64,000 bases of DNA from Climacium dendroides (taxonomy: Eukaryota; Streptophyta; Bryopsida; Hypnales; Climaciaceae): assembly GCA_950106755.1 (NCBI GenBank), contig OX467085.1:4526001-4590000 (forward strand). Direction: 5' to 3'. Shown in pieces: positions 46,330-57,740 of this stretch. Below the pieces are notes generated by a model. That model searched no databases. It saw only the letters and a list, made by a program, of their open reading frames with translations, and had not been told where the DNA came from. How positions within the stretch are numbered: the stretch's first letter is position 1; each line of letters starts with the position of its first letter. Both the position numbers and the translations under genes were made by a program.

Positions 46330-47589
46330 TCGCAGTACAAAGTAAGTAAATTCCCTGTTATACTCCCGAAAACTCCTTTAAAGTATAATTAAGTGACTTT
46401 AAAGATCGAACCCACGAGATCCTGTGAAGTACTTGGCTTCATTACATGATTTAGGATGAGTTAGCTTATAAATCCAACTTCCGGCTTCAGGTCAATTATC
46501 GGAAAAAATATAATATCCGGAAAACGGAGAATTAGCTTCCCACCACTATTCCGGTTCTACCAACTATCCGGTCTGAGCAACAATCACAACCCCAGGAGGC
46601 TATAATTTCCGATCCTGGTTACTTCTGTAGACCGATCCGTTCCAGTCTAACGGTACTCTTCTGGATACTACCCGGTTTAATTTATCCTCTGTTTCACCAT
46701 CAGAGGGTTCGCCCCTTGGTTTTTAGAGTGGTAGGCCCACCACTCCTTCCGTAACTTATAGTGGCTGAAGACCCACTCTTCTATCTTCTAATCTTCTACT
46801 TACTACGGATCCGATTTGGTCTTCCACAACAACCTGGGTATTAATCCGGATTGCAGGTCACACAAAGACCCCCCGTACAATGCTCTGATACTACAACGAC
46901 TTTGGGTACCCTCTTCTATCCGTGTGAAGTTAGGTGGTTATAAGTGAACCCGTCCATTCCAACATTTACTAGAGCTATTCCATTTACCAAATATGGTAGC
47001 AAGACCTCACAGGAGATCGGACACTCAACCGGATTTCCCACCCAGGAGTTCTAGCACAAGTAGGGAATCCCTCCCTATCCGCCTAGCTTAACAACGGTTT
47101 TCTCACCTGGAATCTCAAACTCTAGACACGTTGCGGAACTGAAGCGCACTCCCAACTCTTTTAATACCTACTCACATACACTGAAACTTGAAGAATAAAA
47201 TACACCAAGGGGAGAAAATGTCAACTCTCAGCTACTCTCTTTGCTCTCCTCACTTCTGGTCATACAATAGGCACACAAATTTCCATGGCACACACATACA
47301 ACAACAAAAACAGAGGACACCAAGGAATTTTGCAAAAGAAGGTTTTTTTTCTCCCCCTCTTCTTTTCATGGCAGGTTTATATACAAAACCAAAAAAGTGC
47401 AAAAAGGCAAAAAGCGTCACGGAATTCAGCCACATTTTCCGGCTAAACTTCCGATCCTACCTACCTACCAATTATCGGATAGAATCCGGTTCCGATCTAA
47501 CTCCTCTAGTATGTACAAAAACTTTTACTATCTACAATCTTTACCCTAAGGTAGGACTCTTCGGCTCGGCTTCCATCTCCTCGAAGATT
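46330..47589 (-). mobile_element. 3' region of CCGGA-rich retroelement, copy 2
   Basis: This is CCGGA-rich non-coding sequence lying 3' of the copy 2 coding frame on the minus strand. Landmarks shared with copies 1 and 3 are GATCGAACCCACGAGATCCT near 46410, AATCCGGATTGCAGGTCACA near 46846, and ACTACAACGAC near 46890. The block resembling ATCGAACCCACGAGG is common in plant LTR-retrotransposon-derived sequence, though LTRs were not identified. Confidence 0.5.
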
Positions 47590-48519
47590 TCAGTCAGGTT
47601 TCGGTTCCGTTCCCCATCCACAGGTTTTGGAACTAGATCGGCTTGACTGGAATTGGGTGTGGATTCCAAATCGATGGCGGATTCTGAAGGTGTTTGCCGG
47701 TTTAGATGCCTGTGCAGTCATCTTGGGCTTAGGAGTCTTATTCTTCTCCTCTTCAGCAGCTGTTACATCCGGAAACTCTTCTGGTAGGGAGAGTTCCGAT
47801 AGAGGGACCTCCTTAGCTCCTATCAGCTTCCGACTGCTCTCTTCAATCCGATCTGCTGAAATCCGCGCCTCCTTCAGCGCCGTCTCAACCCACTCCGCGT
47901 AGTCCGTGAGAATCCTTACTATCCTAGCATCGGATAGTTTCTTCTCCTTATGGACTTCGTCGTCGAATAGCTTGGCCTTGGTGGCGGCCGCCCCGGATAC
48001 TCCAAGAATGTCCTTCACCTGGTCCGCTACCCGTCATATTTCCTCTGTTATCTCCAACGTGGTGGTTGCATCTTCTCTCAGGACGAGATTTTCCGTCTTC
48101 AAAGTATCCGCCTCTGTTTGAAGTCGGATTACTTCTTCCGCCCGCCTCTGGTACTCGGCCGGATCGGTGATACAGTCGGCTACCTTCGCTGGTAGTTGGC
48201 TGTCTGGCAGCGCATCCACCAGTCTTCCGATCGCTTGCAGGGTTAGATGCTTCACCTCCCAATCCGCCCGGACACTAGAAAGAATGCCAATCAAATTATT
48301 GAATGGATCCCGTGGATCCATTTCTTCCTCCATAACACCCTTTCGTTTCTCCTCTGGAGTTGACGGGCCATGATTTGGAGGTGTTCCTTGCCCATGGAGA
48401 GGAGTTGTCTTCTGTCGCTTGATCGGCGGCATTACCTCTTCCTCCTCTTCTTCCGTTTCCGGATCCGAATTCGGAACCGATTCCGCTTCATCGTCTTCTT
48501 CTGATTCTCCATACTTCAA
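47590..48519 (-). pseudogene. Coiled-coil protein of CCGGA-rich retroelement family, copy 2
   Basis: On the minus strand one frame runs 310 codons with a single internal TGA (48034-48036, in EEI-stop-RVADQV). A further in-frame TAG lies just upstream of the first residues. The N-terminus is very acidic (DPETEEEEEEVMPP). It is followed by a basic PIKRQK segment that could be a nuclear signal, a helical region with YQRRAEEVIRLQTEADTLKT (coiled coil), TKAKLFDDEVHKEKKL (the family block) and a Lys/Pro-rich tail. Relationship to copies 1 and 3 is from the shared 'KAKLF/Y' block and order of segments. No enzymatic motif is present. Function is unknown. Confidence 0.55.
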
Positions 48520-48616
48520 GAGAGCTCCCTGAGCCTTCTACTCCTTCTCCTCATCAATCGTCAGGAGCTGATGGTTGTGGTATAGGTGGTACAAATACGG
48601 GCATATGGGTGTAGCC

Positions 48617-48765
48617 CAGGGTTGTCATAACGGGCGAGTTAGGGTCGTCGAACGTCCCGGATGGACGGGCAAACCGGACCGAACGGACAGACGGTCCGGA
48701 CCAATTGGACGGCTTTAATTTTTCAAAGTTGTAGAATTTTTTTGAATGACACATCACCTCAAACA
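48617..48765 (+). repeat. Possible left terminus of the hAT element
   Basis: CAGGGTTGTCATAACGGG at 48617 looks like a hAT terminal inverted repeat (CAGGG start). It is followed by a CCGGAC-rich stretch and then the GGGCGCGGAC array. I could not find the complementary end beyond 53.2 kb or an 8-bp target duplication, so the boundary is tentative. Confidence 0.3.
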
Positions 48766-48769
48766 GCGA

Positions 48770-49060
48770 ATCCAGGGCGCGGACGTCACTGTGCCACCGT
48801 CAGGGCGTGGACTCGTAAAGTCAGGGTGCGGACTTCAGCGTGAGCGGCAGGGCGCGGACTTGTGCAGTTAGGGCGCGGACTTCAGCGTCAAGGCGCGGAC
48901 GTGTGCTGTTAGGGCGCGGACTTCAACGTCAGGGCGCGGACTTGTGCTGTCAGGTTGCGGACTTCAGCGTCAAGGCGCGGACTCGTACACTTAGGGCGCG
49001 GACTTCACTGTGAGTGTGAGGGCGCGGACCTCAACGTCACAGACAGGGCGCGGACGGGTA
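48770..49060 (+). repeat. GGGCGCGGAC motif array, 3' side of hAT gene
   Basis: About thirteen copies of GGGCGCGGAC or one-base variants are spaced roughly 20-25 bp. They are usually preceded by CA or TA and followed by TTCAGCG or TTGTGC. All face the same way. The array lies about 640 bp beyond the 3' end of the hAT gene. It matches arrays upstream of the hAT gene and between the RING and kinase genes. Subterminal arrays of this kind are typical transposase-binding regions in hAT elements. Confidence 0.85.
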
Positions 49061-49700
49061 ATCAGGTAATGGTGGATTTTATTTATGTGTTCTACAATAT
49101 ATGTAATATATATACATATTTTTTTTGAACAAGGTAATGACCCCACTGCATTTAAAAGAACCAGTAACTACAATATATTTTACATGATTGCACTCACCAA
49201 TGTTTCCAACATGCACGTCAAATACAAAAATGCAAAAAAATAATAGTAGGCTGTAATGTTTGTGATAACCAAAACTGTTTATAAAATTCATGCATTGCAA
49301 AGTACAATAACAATACACTGAATCTATACTTCCAAAATACGCCCACTTTCTCATAGGTTATCTAAGACAATCCTTTGGCTTCTCGTCCATCTTTCTTCCA
49401 ATTGCTACAATTCTCTTCAACTCTTAAAGACCCGAGATCTACCATCGATGCAACTCTATAACCTCAATTATTCAAACGACTTGACCTACGAACTTCTTGG
49501 GCACCTGGATCCGCTGCATTAGCATCTCAAATGACAACATCATCATCCTCAGGTGCCTCGTCATGGGCATCTTCGTTGCTATCATATTCATCTTCTGCTT
49601 TACCACTGTCTGTGGTTCAATGTCCTTCAACTTCCGAGTTTTTATTTCGAAGTTCTACAGTAGTTTGACCTTGACTACGTTTGCGCTTCAACCTCTTATG
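49061..49700. other. Non-coding 3' flank of hAT gene
   Basis: AT-rich sequence between the motif array and the hAT stop codon. No separate gene is supported. It probably includes the 3' UTR of the transposase transcript. Confidence 0.5.
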
Positions 49701-52700
49701 TCATTGTGCGTGGGGATCTTTTGCATCTGAATTTATAGTGGGCCCACCTGGAATTGTAATTGTTGGAACAACAAATGCCGGGGTTGACCCACTAGGTTCT
49801 GGTACGTATGTACTTAGGAACGGTTCTACCACCCTATTTGGATCTCTTGCCCCAATTCCGAGAAGTGGACGATTAGTAGGCCTTGATGATGATGCTTCTC
49901 CAATTTGTTGACCTTCTGTTTGTCCACGGCCTCTAGTGCCTCCACGGCCTCGAGTCCCTCGAGTCCCTCCACGGCCTCTAGTCCCTCCACGGCCTCGAGT
50001 CCCTCGAGTCCCTCCACGGCCTCCAATCCCTCCACGGCCTCCAGTCCCTCCAGTCCCCCCACGGCCTCCAACCCTTCCATGACCTTGTTGATATTGCCCT
50101 ACTTCATGACGAATGGGGGGCCGAGGAGCTATAGGTGGTCTACCCCCAGTAGTACCACGTGAAACGCTTTGAGGAGTCAAATGAACATTCCCCACTGAGC
50201 CTAACCCTTCCTGAGAAGGTCTTCGGATGGCATTGGAAGTTGTTATTGAAGATGGGTCTATGGAATGTGGCGTTTGTGTACCTTGCTCTGAAATAGCAGG
50301 ATGGCCCGCAATTGGAGCAGGTACACGGGCAAGGTCTTCTGCAGGGTCCACAAATGCAAAAACATCATCAAGGTCCACATGCTCTAGATCAAAAGGCCTT
50401 CTCACATTACCATCCGGTTGATTTCTTGCAATAGGGCGTGCCACTCTTGCATTTCTAACGTTTCTGTCATGGTGTCCTTGAATAGTTCTAATGTTACGAG
50501 TTGATGGCCTCACTCCCGTAAGCCCTGTATTGCCATCTCGAGTGTGAGAAGATCCTTTACGATTTGGATTTGCATTCCTCCCCCTGTTTCCGTCGCCATC
50601 TTCATTTCCACCACCATTTCCATTTCCACTGCCATTTCTTGGAGGGAGGTTGTCATCATCGTCGTTGTTGTTATGGGAAATACCATCATCGACGTTATCG
50701 TCATTTGGATTGTCGGTCTTTAAAGAAGACAACAAAGCTTGGACTTCAGCATTCCCTTCATTTTGAGGAAGTGGAGGTGAAGGATGGCGACGTGGATTGG
50801 GTGGAATGGGTGGCCCCCAAGGACCCCAACGACCATGGAGTTCCTCCTCTCCATTGTCATCATCTCCATAGTAGTTCCTTGCTTCCTCGAGGTGATCGGC
50901 TCCTCGCCTCCAAAGATTTGGGTTTGCTGGATACTCTTGAGGGTTTAGATTGGCTTCTCCATCAACCTCTTCTTCTTCCTCTGCTTGCATTGCGTCAAAT
51001 TCCCGATTGCGTTCATTCACCGGGATTGGACCAAGGGCATCTGGATCGGAATCCTCCGAGTATATATTTGCATCATACCAACGAACTGGATCAGCTCCTG
51101 GTCGCTGCTGAAGTACACGGCTATTGGTATAAATATATACCAATGACTCTGCCTTTTCGGGGGCTAATCGATTTTGGACCTTATTGTGAACAAATGAATA
51201 GTTACTCCAATTCCTTTCACAAGAGCTTGCGGAACATGTGAGGGATAAAAGACGCATGACAATTTTAGAAAGAGACCGATCTCCAACCTTGTGCCACCAT
51301 TGGTGGGGAAGCATTTGTGTCACACGGATGTTGGGTGTCTCAGCTGCACTGTAAGGTCTAGTACCCTCCTCAAATTGTGTTAATTCCGCCAACACATCAT
51401 CGAAATCCACACCCACTGAATCTGCCATCTTATGGATGACTTTGTACAATGCACGTAGGGCAATTCCATCCATCCTGAGCGCCACATTATCCAAGAGGTA
51501 TGGATTCAAAAGGGCCGCAGCGTAGTGTGTATCTTCAAAAGCCATCTCCCACCTTTCATTGAAAGATTCTTCCAAAGTGACTACTATGTCATCACGTAAG
51601 CTGAAAGGTGGTTCTTTTAAAGAATACACATGCCCTCGTAAATTGTGCATTACGAGCCACGCCCGATCCATGGCTGGTTCTCGTCCATCAAACACACGCA
51701 AAGCCTTCAATACGTCTTCAGTCATGTACACGTAATTCACACATCGTTGCCAGAAGGCCACATCTTGAATGGTGTTTCTGACATTACGTGCAACGGTAGC
51801 TGACTGCGGGCCATTTTGTTCGTTCCGTAAGGTATCAAAGTAATTTAGAACACGCGGGTGGTTATTCAACTACTCCAAGACTGCTCTGAGTCTCACCAAG
51901 CGTTGCAACATGAGGAAATTACAAGCAAAGCGGGTTTCAATAGGCACTACGAGTTGCAGATTTGGACTCAACTCACGGAAAACCAACATGGTTGCATGAT
52001 GGTTTTGAATGTATTGGCACAATCTTTTTGCCCTGACAATCAAATCGGAAAATTCCTGGATTTTGGCCCAATCTTCCAACATGAAATCCAATGCATGTGC
52101 CATGCAGCCTTGCGCAAAAATGTGTGGGTATGTTCGAGTGATGTCTTGCAATGCCCCAAGCATGTTTGTTGCATTATCTGTGCACACTTGTATCACATAT
52201 TTGGAACCCACCTTCTCAATGTACACTTTCATTTGGTTCGCTATATAGCGCATGGTTTTCTTTTGTGAGGTAGTATCAATCGACCCCCAAAATACATCAC
52301 CTGCGGGGCGTGACATCATCACATTCATGAGAGGCCTCTGATTGACATCATCCCAAGCATCGCTGCATATCGTCACCCCGTAGTGCTTCACAGCAAAACC
52401 AACCTTCTCCTCAATCCGCTTCTCAATTTGCAACCTCCTCGGTTCAATTAAATTAGTCCTGAACTGATGGTAAGAAGGTGGACTATATTCAAACCTCGCC
52501 AATGAAGTTGTCTTCACAGCCTTGAAGAAGGCTGGATGCCTTGCCACATTAAATGGCACATTCGCTTCATAGAAAAAACTTGCCCACTTCTCATCCAACT
52601 CCTTCCTCTTTGCAATGTTGAATGCGTCCACCATGCACTGTTGACGTAATGATCCAGATCTCGTAGAATTTGATGCAGTAAGGCTATTGGACGTTTGTAG

Positions 52701-53090
52701 GGTTTCATTTCCTTTTGAAACGTTTGCCCCTTCTTCCGCTCTGCCACCATTGACCCCACCCGTCACCTCATTTTCTGTGGCTTCACTTGAACTTGCAAGT
52801 GGAGTTGTTCTAGATGGCGTACTTTGAATTGGTTCTCCTTCATACATGTCCCTAGAATCCATTCGTAGCAGGACAAAACCTGCACAATTGGCAAATCTAT
52901 GGCGCACTGCACGAGGCATACTTCGACAAATTGACCTCTCCGATTTTGAGCCATATCCGAAATGTGCAAAAGCACGCTCACGTTTGTAACTGAAGGTCCC
53001 AGCACAAAAAACACAAGTCACCTTCGTCCCATTCTCCGCAAAGTTTAGCCACGGTTCCCATTCCTTGGTCTGCTTCCTTTGACTTGCCAT
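49701..53090 (-). pseudogene. hAT transposase with BED finger and RGG-rich tail, one nonsense codon
   Basis: From ATG 53090 (MASQRKQTKEW) one frame runs 1130 codons to the stop at 49701, broken only by TAG at 51870-51872. Domain order: a BED-type zinc finger (residues about 10-60, CVFCAGTFSYKRERAFAHF); a DUF659-type RNase H region with TICSDAWDD (first Asp), VCTDNATNMLGA (second Asp) and GCMAHALDFMLEDW; then the hAT C-terminal dimerisation block with SLTCSASSCERNWSNYSF (catalytic Glu) and NRLAPEKAESLVYIY. After this comes an unusual tail of about 400 residues. It is acidic, then Asn/Asp/Gly-rich (NNNDDDD), then a run of GRGGTRGTRGRGG repeats (nucleotides 49920-50080). A TATA-like element on the same strand and a GGGCGCGGAC array lie upstream. 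It would act on hAT element ends. The single stop makes it nearly intact. Confidence 0.88.
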
Positions 53091-53344
53091 TGCGTTCAGC
53101 CGTTCACAAATAATTCCAAATGTCTTCCTCCTCCTTTGTATTGAAGTTAAAAAAACCAAAGATATACCAAACAAAGTATCAGTAACAACAGTTAGCACTA
53201 ATCCACTGCTTGAACTGATTTTGACATCACTTCAATAGCAAACTAGGGCCATCTGCCACCCAAGTAGACTCACAAGGAGCTCAAAATGAATTGAAGTCCA
53301 AGAGATAGAGGCCAGGTGACAAATGTAGGGAATGCTCGGTCTTC

Positions 53345-54150
53345 CTTTTCTATATATACTTAGGGAATGCAAGGGCGTGGACTTCATCGTTGTGCATGCC
53401 AACAGGGCGCGGACGCACAATCTGAGAATTTGTGAAGGACGTTTACAATGCACACCTGAATTCTTGGCATCAGGGCGGGTACAGGAAGGTAGGGCGCGGA
53501 CTTCAGGGCGTGGACGTCATCATAGGGCGTGGACTTCAGGGCGCGGACTTTAGAACAGGGCGCGGACTTCAGAACAGGGCGCGGACTCCAGGGCGCGAAC
53601 TTCAGGGCGTGGACTCCAGGGAGTGACACCATAACAGAAATGGGGGTGCGCACATGGGGATGCACTGAAAAGTAGGTTGACCTCCGGCATGGGATCCCTC
53701 CTTCTTCCTATTTAATGGTCTTGGAAGATGGTGTCCCTCCTTTTCATGGAGAAAGGGAAACATTAAATGCTGACACATCTTGTTTTGGATTCCTCATATT
53801 TGTAGGGAGAGAAGTTGGCAAAGTTAAACATACATTTTCGCTGAATGGGCTGTGTCAGGGCGCGGACGCAGGGCACGGATTCTTAAGCAAACAATTCACA
53901 GAGGCAGAACTTGAGAGAGCGCAGTTGAATCACAGACTCCATGGCTTGGAGTTAAAGTCAGGGCGCGGACTTGAAGTCAGGGCGTGGACTTGAAGTCAAG
54001 GCATGGACTTCAGGGTGTGGACTTCAAGTCAGGGCGCGGACTGCAAGTCAAGGCGCAGACTCTAGGGCGCGGACTTGAAGTCATGGTGCAGATTCCAGGG
54101 CGTGGACTTGAAGTCAGGGCGCGAACTCTAGGGCGTGGACGTGGTCGTCC
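53345..54150 (-). promoter_or_regulatory. TATA-like element plus GGGCGCGGAC array upstream of hAT gene
   Basis: On the minus strand AGTATATATAG lies at about 53350-53360, 260 bp upstream of the hAT start. Beyond it, at 53373-53610 and 53858-54142, are about two dozen copies of GGGCGCGGAC or GGGCGTGGAC (plus-strand orientation), mostly separated by CTTCA-type or CTTGAAGTCA-type linkers. The order gene, TATA, array is the same as in the divergent region at 61939-62529. Confidence 0.65.
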
Positions 54151-54579
54151 AGCACAGGAGGCATGACTTTGAAATGCGCTTGGGCTTAACATCCTTCAAT
54201 CCGTCCTATTCTTGGAGCGGGTGAACCATTAATTTCAGCCTCAACAACTTGTTTTGGATTCCGACAAGTCAATGAAAGCAAGAGACCAAATTAAGAGCTC
54301 CACAGACTAAGATTTGGAAGAAACTTCATGGAAGAGCATGTCCCATCGTTGTGGTGGAATATGTTTCTCCTTACTTCTTCTAACACTTCAAACTACTTTG
54401 AACCAACATATACTTTAGGGTGTAAAACAAAGACTCTAAATTCTTTGATTTAGGAAATGGTTAGAACACTTTGAGGAAATATTTTGGAAATGTTTAGGCA
54501 ATATTTTGAAAATGTATTGTACTCGATAAAATCATTATTTTCCTATTTTTTTTCTTCATTAATTAGAGAAATTTTTCTA

Positions 54580-55420
54580 TTTTTTTACTCCAATCCTAAA
54601 ATTCTTTTATTCCAACTCATTGTCATTTTTTTTTTGGTGAATCATTCCCTGTCCTATTTTTGTTGGCTATATTCCTAAAACTCTTCCATCCTAAGTCAAT
54701 GCCATTTTTTATTTATTCCATCATTCCCTTTCCTATTTTTTCCATGAATTAGGAAAGCTCTCCCATCCCAACTCTATGCCATTCTTTTTTGGGTGGATCA
54801 TTCCCTCTCCTTTTTCTATAGATGCTTCATTCCTAAAACTCTCCCATGGCAACTTATACTAATTTTTTTTCTTTTGATTGAATAATTCTTTTTTTCTATT
54901 TTGTTCCTAAAACTCTCCCATCCCATTTCATAGTTCATCTTTTTTTTTGTTGAATTATTCCCTTCTCTATTTTGTTTTTGCTTATTTCTTAAAATTCTCC
55001 CATCCCTTTGATCCCAATTCCAAAATTCCCAACTCAAAGCCATTATTTTTTTGTTCCATCATTCTCTTTCCTTTTTTTGTTTTTGCTTCATTCCTAAAAC
55101 TCTTTCATCTCACTTCAATGCCATTAATTTTTTTTGTAAATCATTCATTTTTTTTTGTAAATCATTGATTAGCGAAATAGATCCATCTCAACCCAAGGCC
55201 ATTTAATTTTTGTATTCCCTAAACCCATTCTTTATTTTTGGGCCTTGATTTGCAAGATTATTCTATCCCAACCGAATGCCATTCATTTTCTTGTATACCA
55301 TTCCTTCCCAATTTTTGGCTTTTATCCATCATTCCTTTGCCTATTTTGCAATTAAATACGTACCTATTTGACTATTTTCATCCCATTTTTTTTTGGGTTC
55401 CATCATTCTTTATTTCCTTT
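54580..55420 (+). repeat. T-rich degenerate tandem repeat, about 80-bp period
   Basis: Repeated phrases AATCATTCCCTTTCCTATTT and TCCTAAAACTCTCCCATCCC, plus AATGCCATTTTT, alternate through the stretch in some eight to nine diverged units. No protein is supported. The flanking parts (54180-54580 and 55420-55776) contain nothing I recognise. Confidence 0.7.
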
Positions 55421-55776
55421 GCATATATATATATTTCCATTAACAACATTTCAAAAGCGTTTTTTCCTAGTAAATGACATTTGTGGTCGTTTTCTAATTT
55501 TATTCATTGATTTGTGTTTGGGAATGAATTGTACTCCAATTCAATGACGTTTAATTTCATGGTATAAATAATTTTAATATGTATGAAGTGGACAAGTCGT
55601 TCCAAATGAGTACGTGCAAAAAATAAACGAAATCACTTTGGGCAAAACCATTCAAAACAAAATCATATATATTTCATATGCATAGTGTAATACAAAGTAG
55701 GAAAATATATAAGCCTATATAATGCAAGTCTTCTAAGAAAACCTAAGCTCACTAGCTAAAACACACTAAACTGTAC

Positions 55777-57740
55777 TCAGTCCATGTTCATTGGACTGCT
55801 TGCATTGCCACTTGGTTCAGCCTCATTGTCATGTGTCCCGGCGCGGACTGGAAGGTCTTCATCTGAGCCCAAACGAAGTCTACGAACTGCGGATCGGGTT
55901 CTCCTTGCTGGTCCGTCTTCCTCTAATATAGCCCTCAATATTTGTGATTGTTTGAGGCTCTGAAGACATTGCAGAGTTCCTGGGCTATGCTGTTCCATCA
56001 AATAGTCCATCCCTTCATCTCGAAAGGTTTTTCTCCACTCTGACTCTGATAGTAGTGCAAGTTCAGCTAGGTCTGGCATGTCAATGTCTCCCCCGATACG
56101 CATGCCTTGGTCATCAGTAATGCAACGTCCATCAACGCCCCACAACCATCCACGAGGATGAGGGCCAAATTGGAAGTATTGTCCAGTCTCATTCCAATGC
56201 CCATTGAAGCATTGGAAAAAGAAATTCCGTCGTCCTTGGGTGAAGTTGTCCTTTAGTGGAACCAAGTGGTGGCACACCTCGACAATTTTAGATGGATCTG
56301 TTTCCCAACCCCATTCGGTACAAAGGTGTTGTTTACCCAACGAATGGATGTTCAGTTTCCAGCTCCATACCAAGTCTGTTCCCTACTTCGACGAATGATC
56401 AGGCGCATTTTCTTCATTGTATTCCCAATGCGGTGGCATGTAGGGAACTAATCCAAACAACTCATACAAACGCTCATGGAAAGGAGCCTTGTACAATGAA
56501 CAACGTCGGTGAACAATCATCAAGCTAATTAGGCAAAATAGATGGTATAAATGTTCGCACGTGCCTAGGTACATTCCACCTTCTGGGCCAAATGGATTAA
56601 GGCAAATGGGACATGTAGTTCCATCATGCACGAAGGTTGAAGGGTTTGGCCATAGTAGTAATGAATTGCCCTGATGGTCGACAGTAGTGCCAACTTGATT
56701 CTTGAAATCCCAACCATGTTTGGACTAATCGATGGTTATTGGTTGACCAGTATTGTCAATGGTCGCCATTTCATCCATGTTGAAATGATCATCCACCAGG
56801 GCCCACAATGTCAATCCAAAAACCCTCTCCTGATTGTGTGCGCCGTAATTGTGGTCAATTTTTTTGAATTCTTCCACCATTTGCCTAGTCCTGTCAACAC
56901 TGAAGACGCATGCCATCTTCCATTGATAATACTGCTCCATCAACACATGCAATTGATTTTTCAATCTCAAATTCTTTGCAAGTGCGTCCGTCAGTTGGGT
57001 GCTTTGGTCAACAGGCATTGCTGCAACTTCATTCGTGGGTAATTCTCCGAAGGACAATGAATCATCTTGAGTATTCATTGTTGCACCAACTTCTGCATGT
57101 TCCAATGGAATTTGAGAAGTATTCAAAGGCCTTTGTACTTCCCCTCGTGGATCTTGACCAACATTGGCCATTGTTGCTGCCTGGAGAGTGTATCGAAGTG
57201 CCTCTATGTCACGTTGTTGTTGATTGATGATGTTGTCCTTCTCTTGGATTTCTTCCCTCAATTTGTTAACATCATTATACAAAGAACGCAATTCCGCATT
57301 CTTGTCATTCACTTCGGTCAGCAAACTCTGAATTTGGTTTGCAGCAGCTGTAACATCGACAACTCCTACTACTGGTTCGTCCGTAGGTGGCACCTGTTCC
57401 TCCACAACATTTTCAGGTAAAACCTCAATAGTTGCACGCGCAGCCCTTCTCCTTTTAGCACGTTGTTGTTGTGTTCTATGGCTGACTGGAACTACCACAC
57501 GAGATCCATCAGAGTCACTGTTCGTAGATGAATCCGGAGTCTCATATGTTGGTGGTGGTTGAACTTATGTAGTTGTTTTCCCTAGACCACCTTCCGGGTA
57601 TCTTTTTACCCCCTTTGGAATGAATCCATTTGCTGGGGTAGGAATATTGACATCTTTTCCCATTGTCTTCAAAGTTAACCAATCTGTCATAGCACAAGGA
57701 AGCACAAATCCTACCCTTAGGTGTTAAATTGATGTAAAAC
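55777..57740 (-). pseudogene. RING-finger protein, 3' portion
   Basis: One minus-strand frame extends from about 57740 to 55777, with nonsense codons at about 57567 (TAA), 56725 (TAG) and 56383 (TAG). In order: MTDWLTLKTMG; a Pro/Ser-rich stretch (VQPPPTYETPDSS); a basic QQQRAKRRRAAR segment; a coiled coil (LRSLYNDVNKLREEIQEKD); a linker; then a RING finger, TTCPICLNPFGPEGGMYLGTC with EHLYHLFC and RRCSLYKAPFHERLYELFG. One expected RING cysteine is Tyr in SLYKAPF, so zinc binding is probably lost. A Trp-rich segment (NETGQYFQFGPHPRGWLWG) and an Arg-rich tail end the protein. RING proteins are E3 ubiquitin ligases. The N-terminal portion probably lies beyond retroelement copy 3 at 61506-61938. 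Confidence 0.6.

Noticed and set aside
50564..51241. Plus-strand open frame of 225 codons opposite the hAT tail
   Set aside because: It is the antisense shadow of the low-complexity tail of the hAT protein (His/Leu-rich from reversed codons) and has no motif.
48617..53700. Full hAT element with defined ends
   Set aside because: A plausible left end was seen at 48617, but no complementary right end or 8-bp duplication was found, so I list only the candidate terminus.
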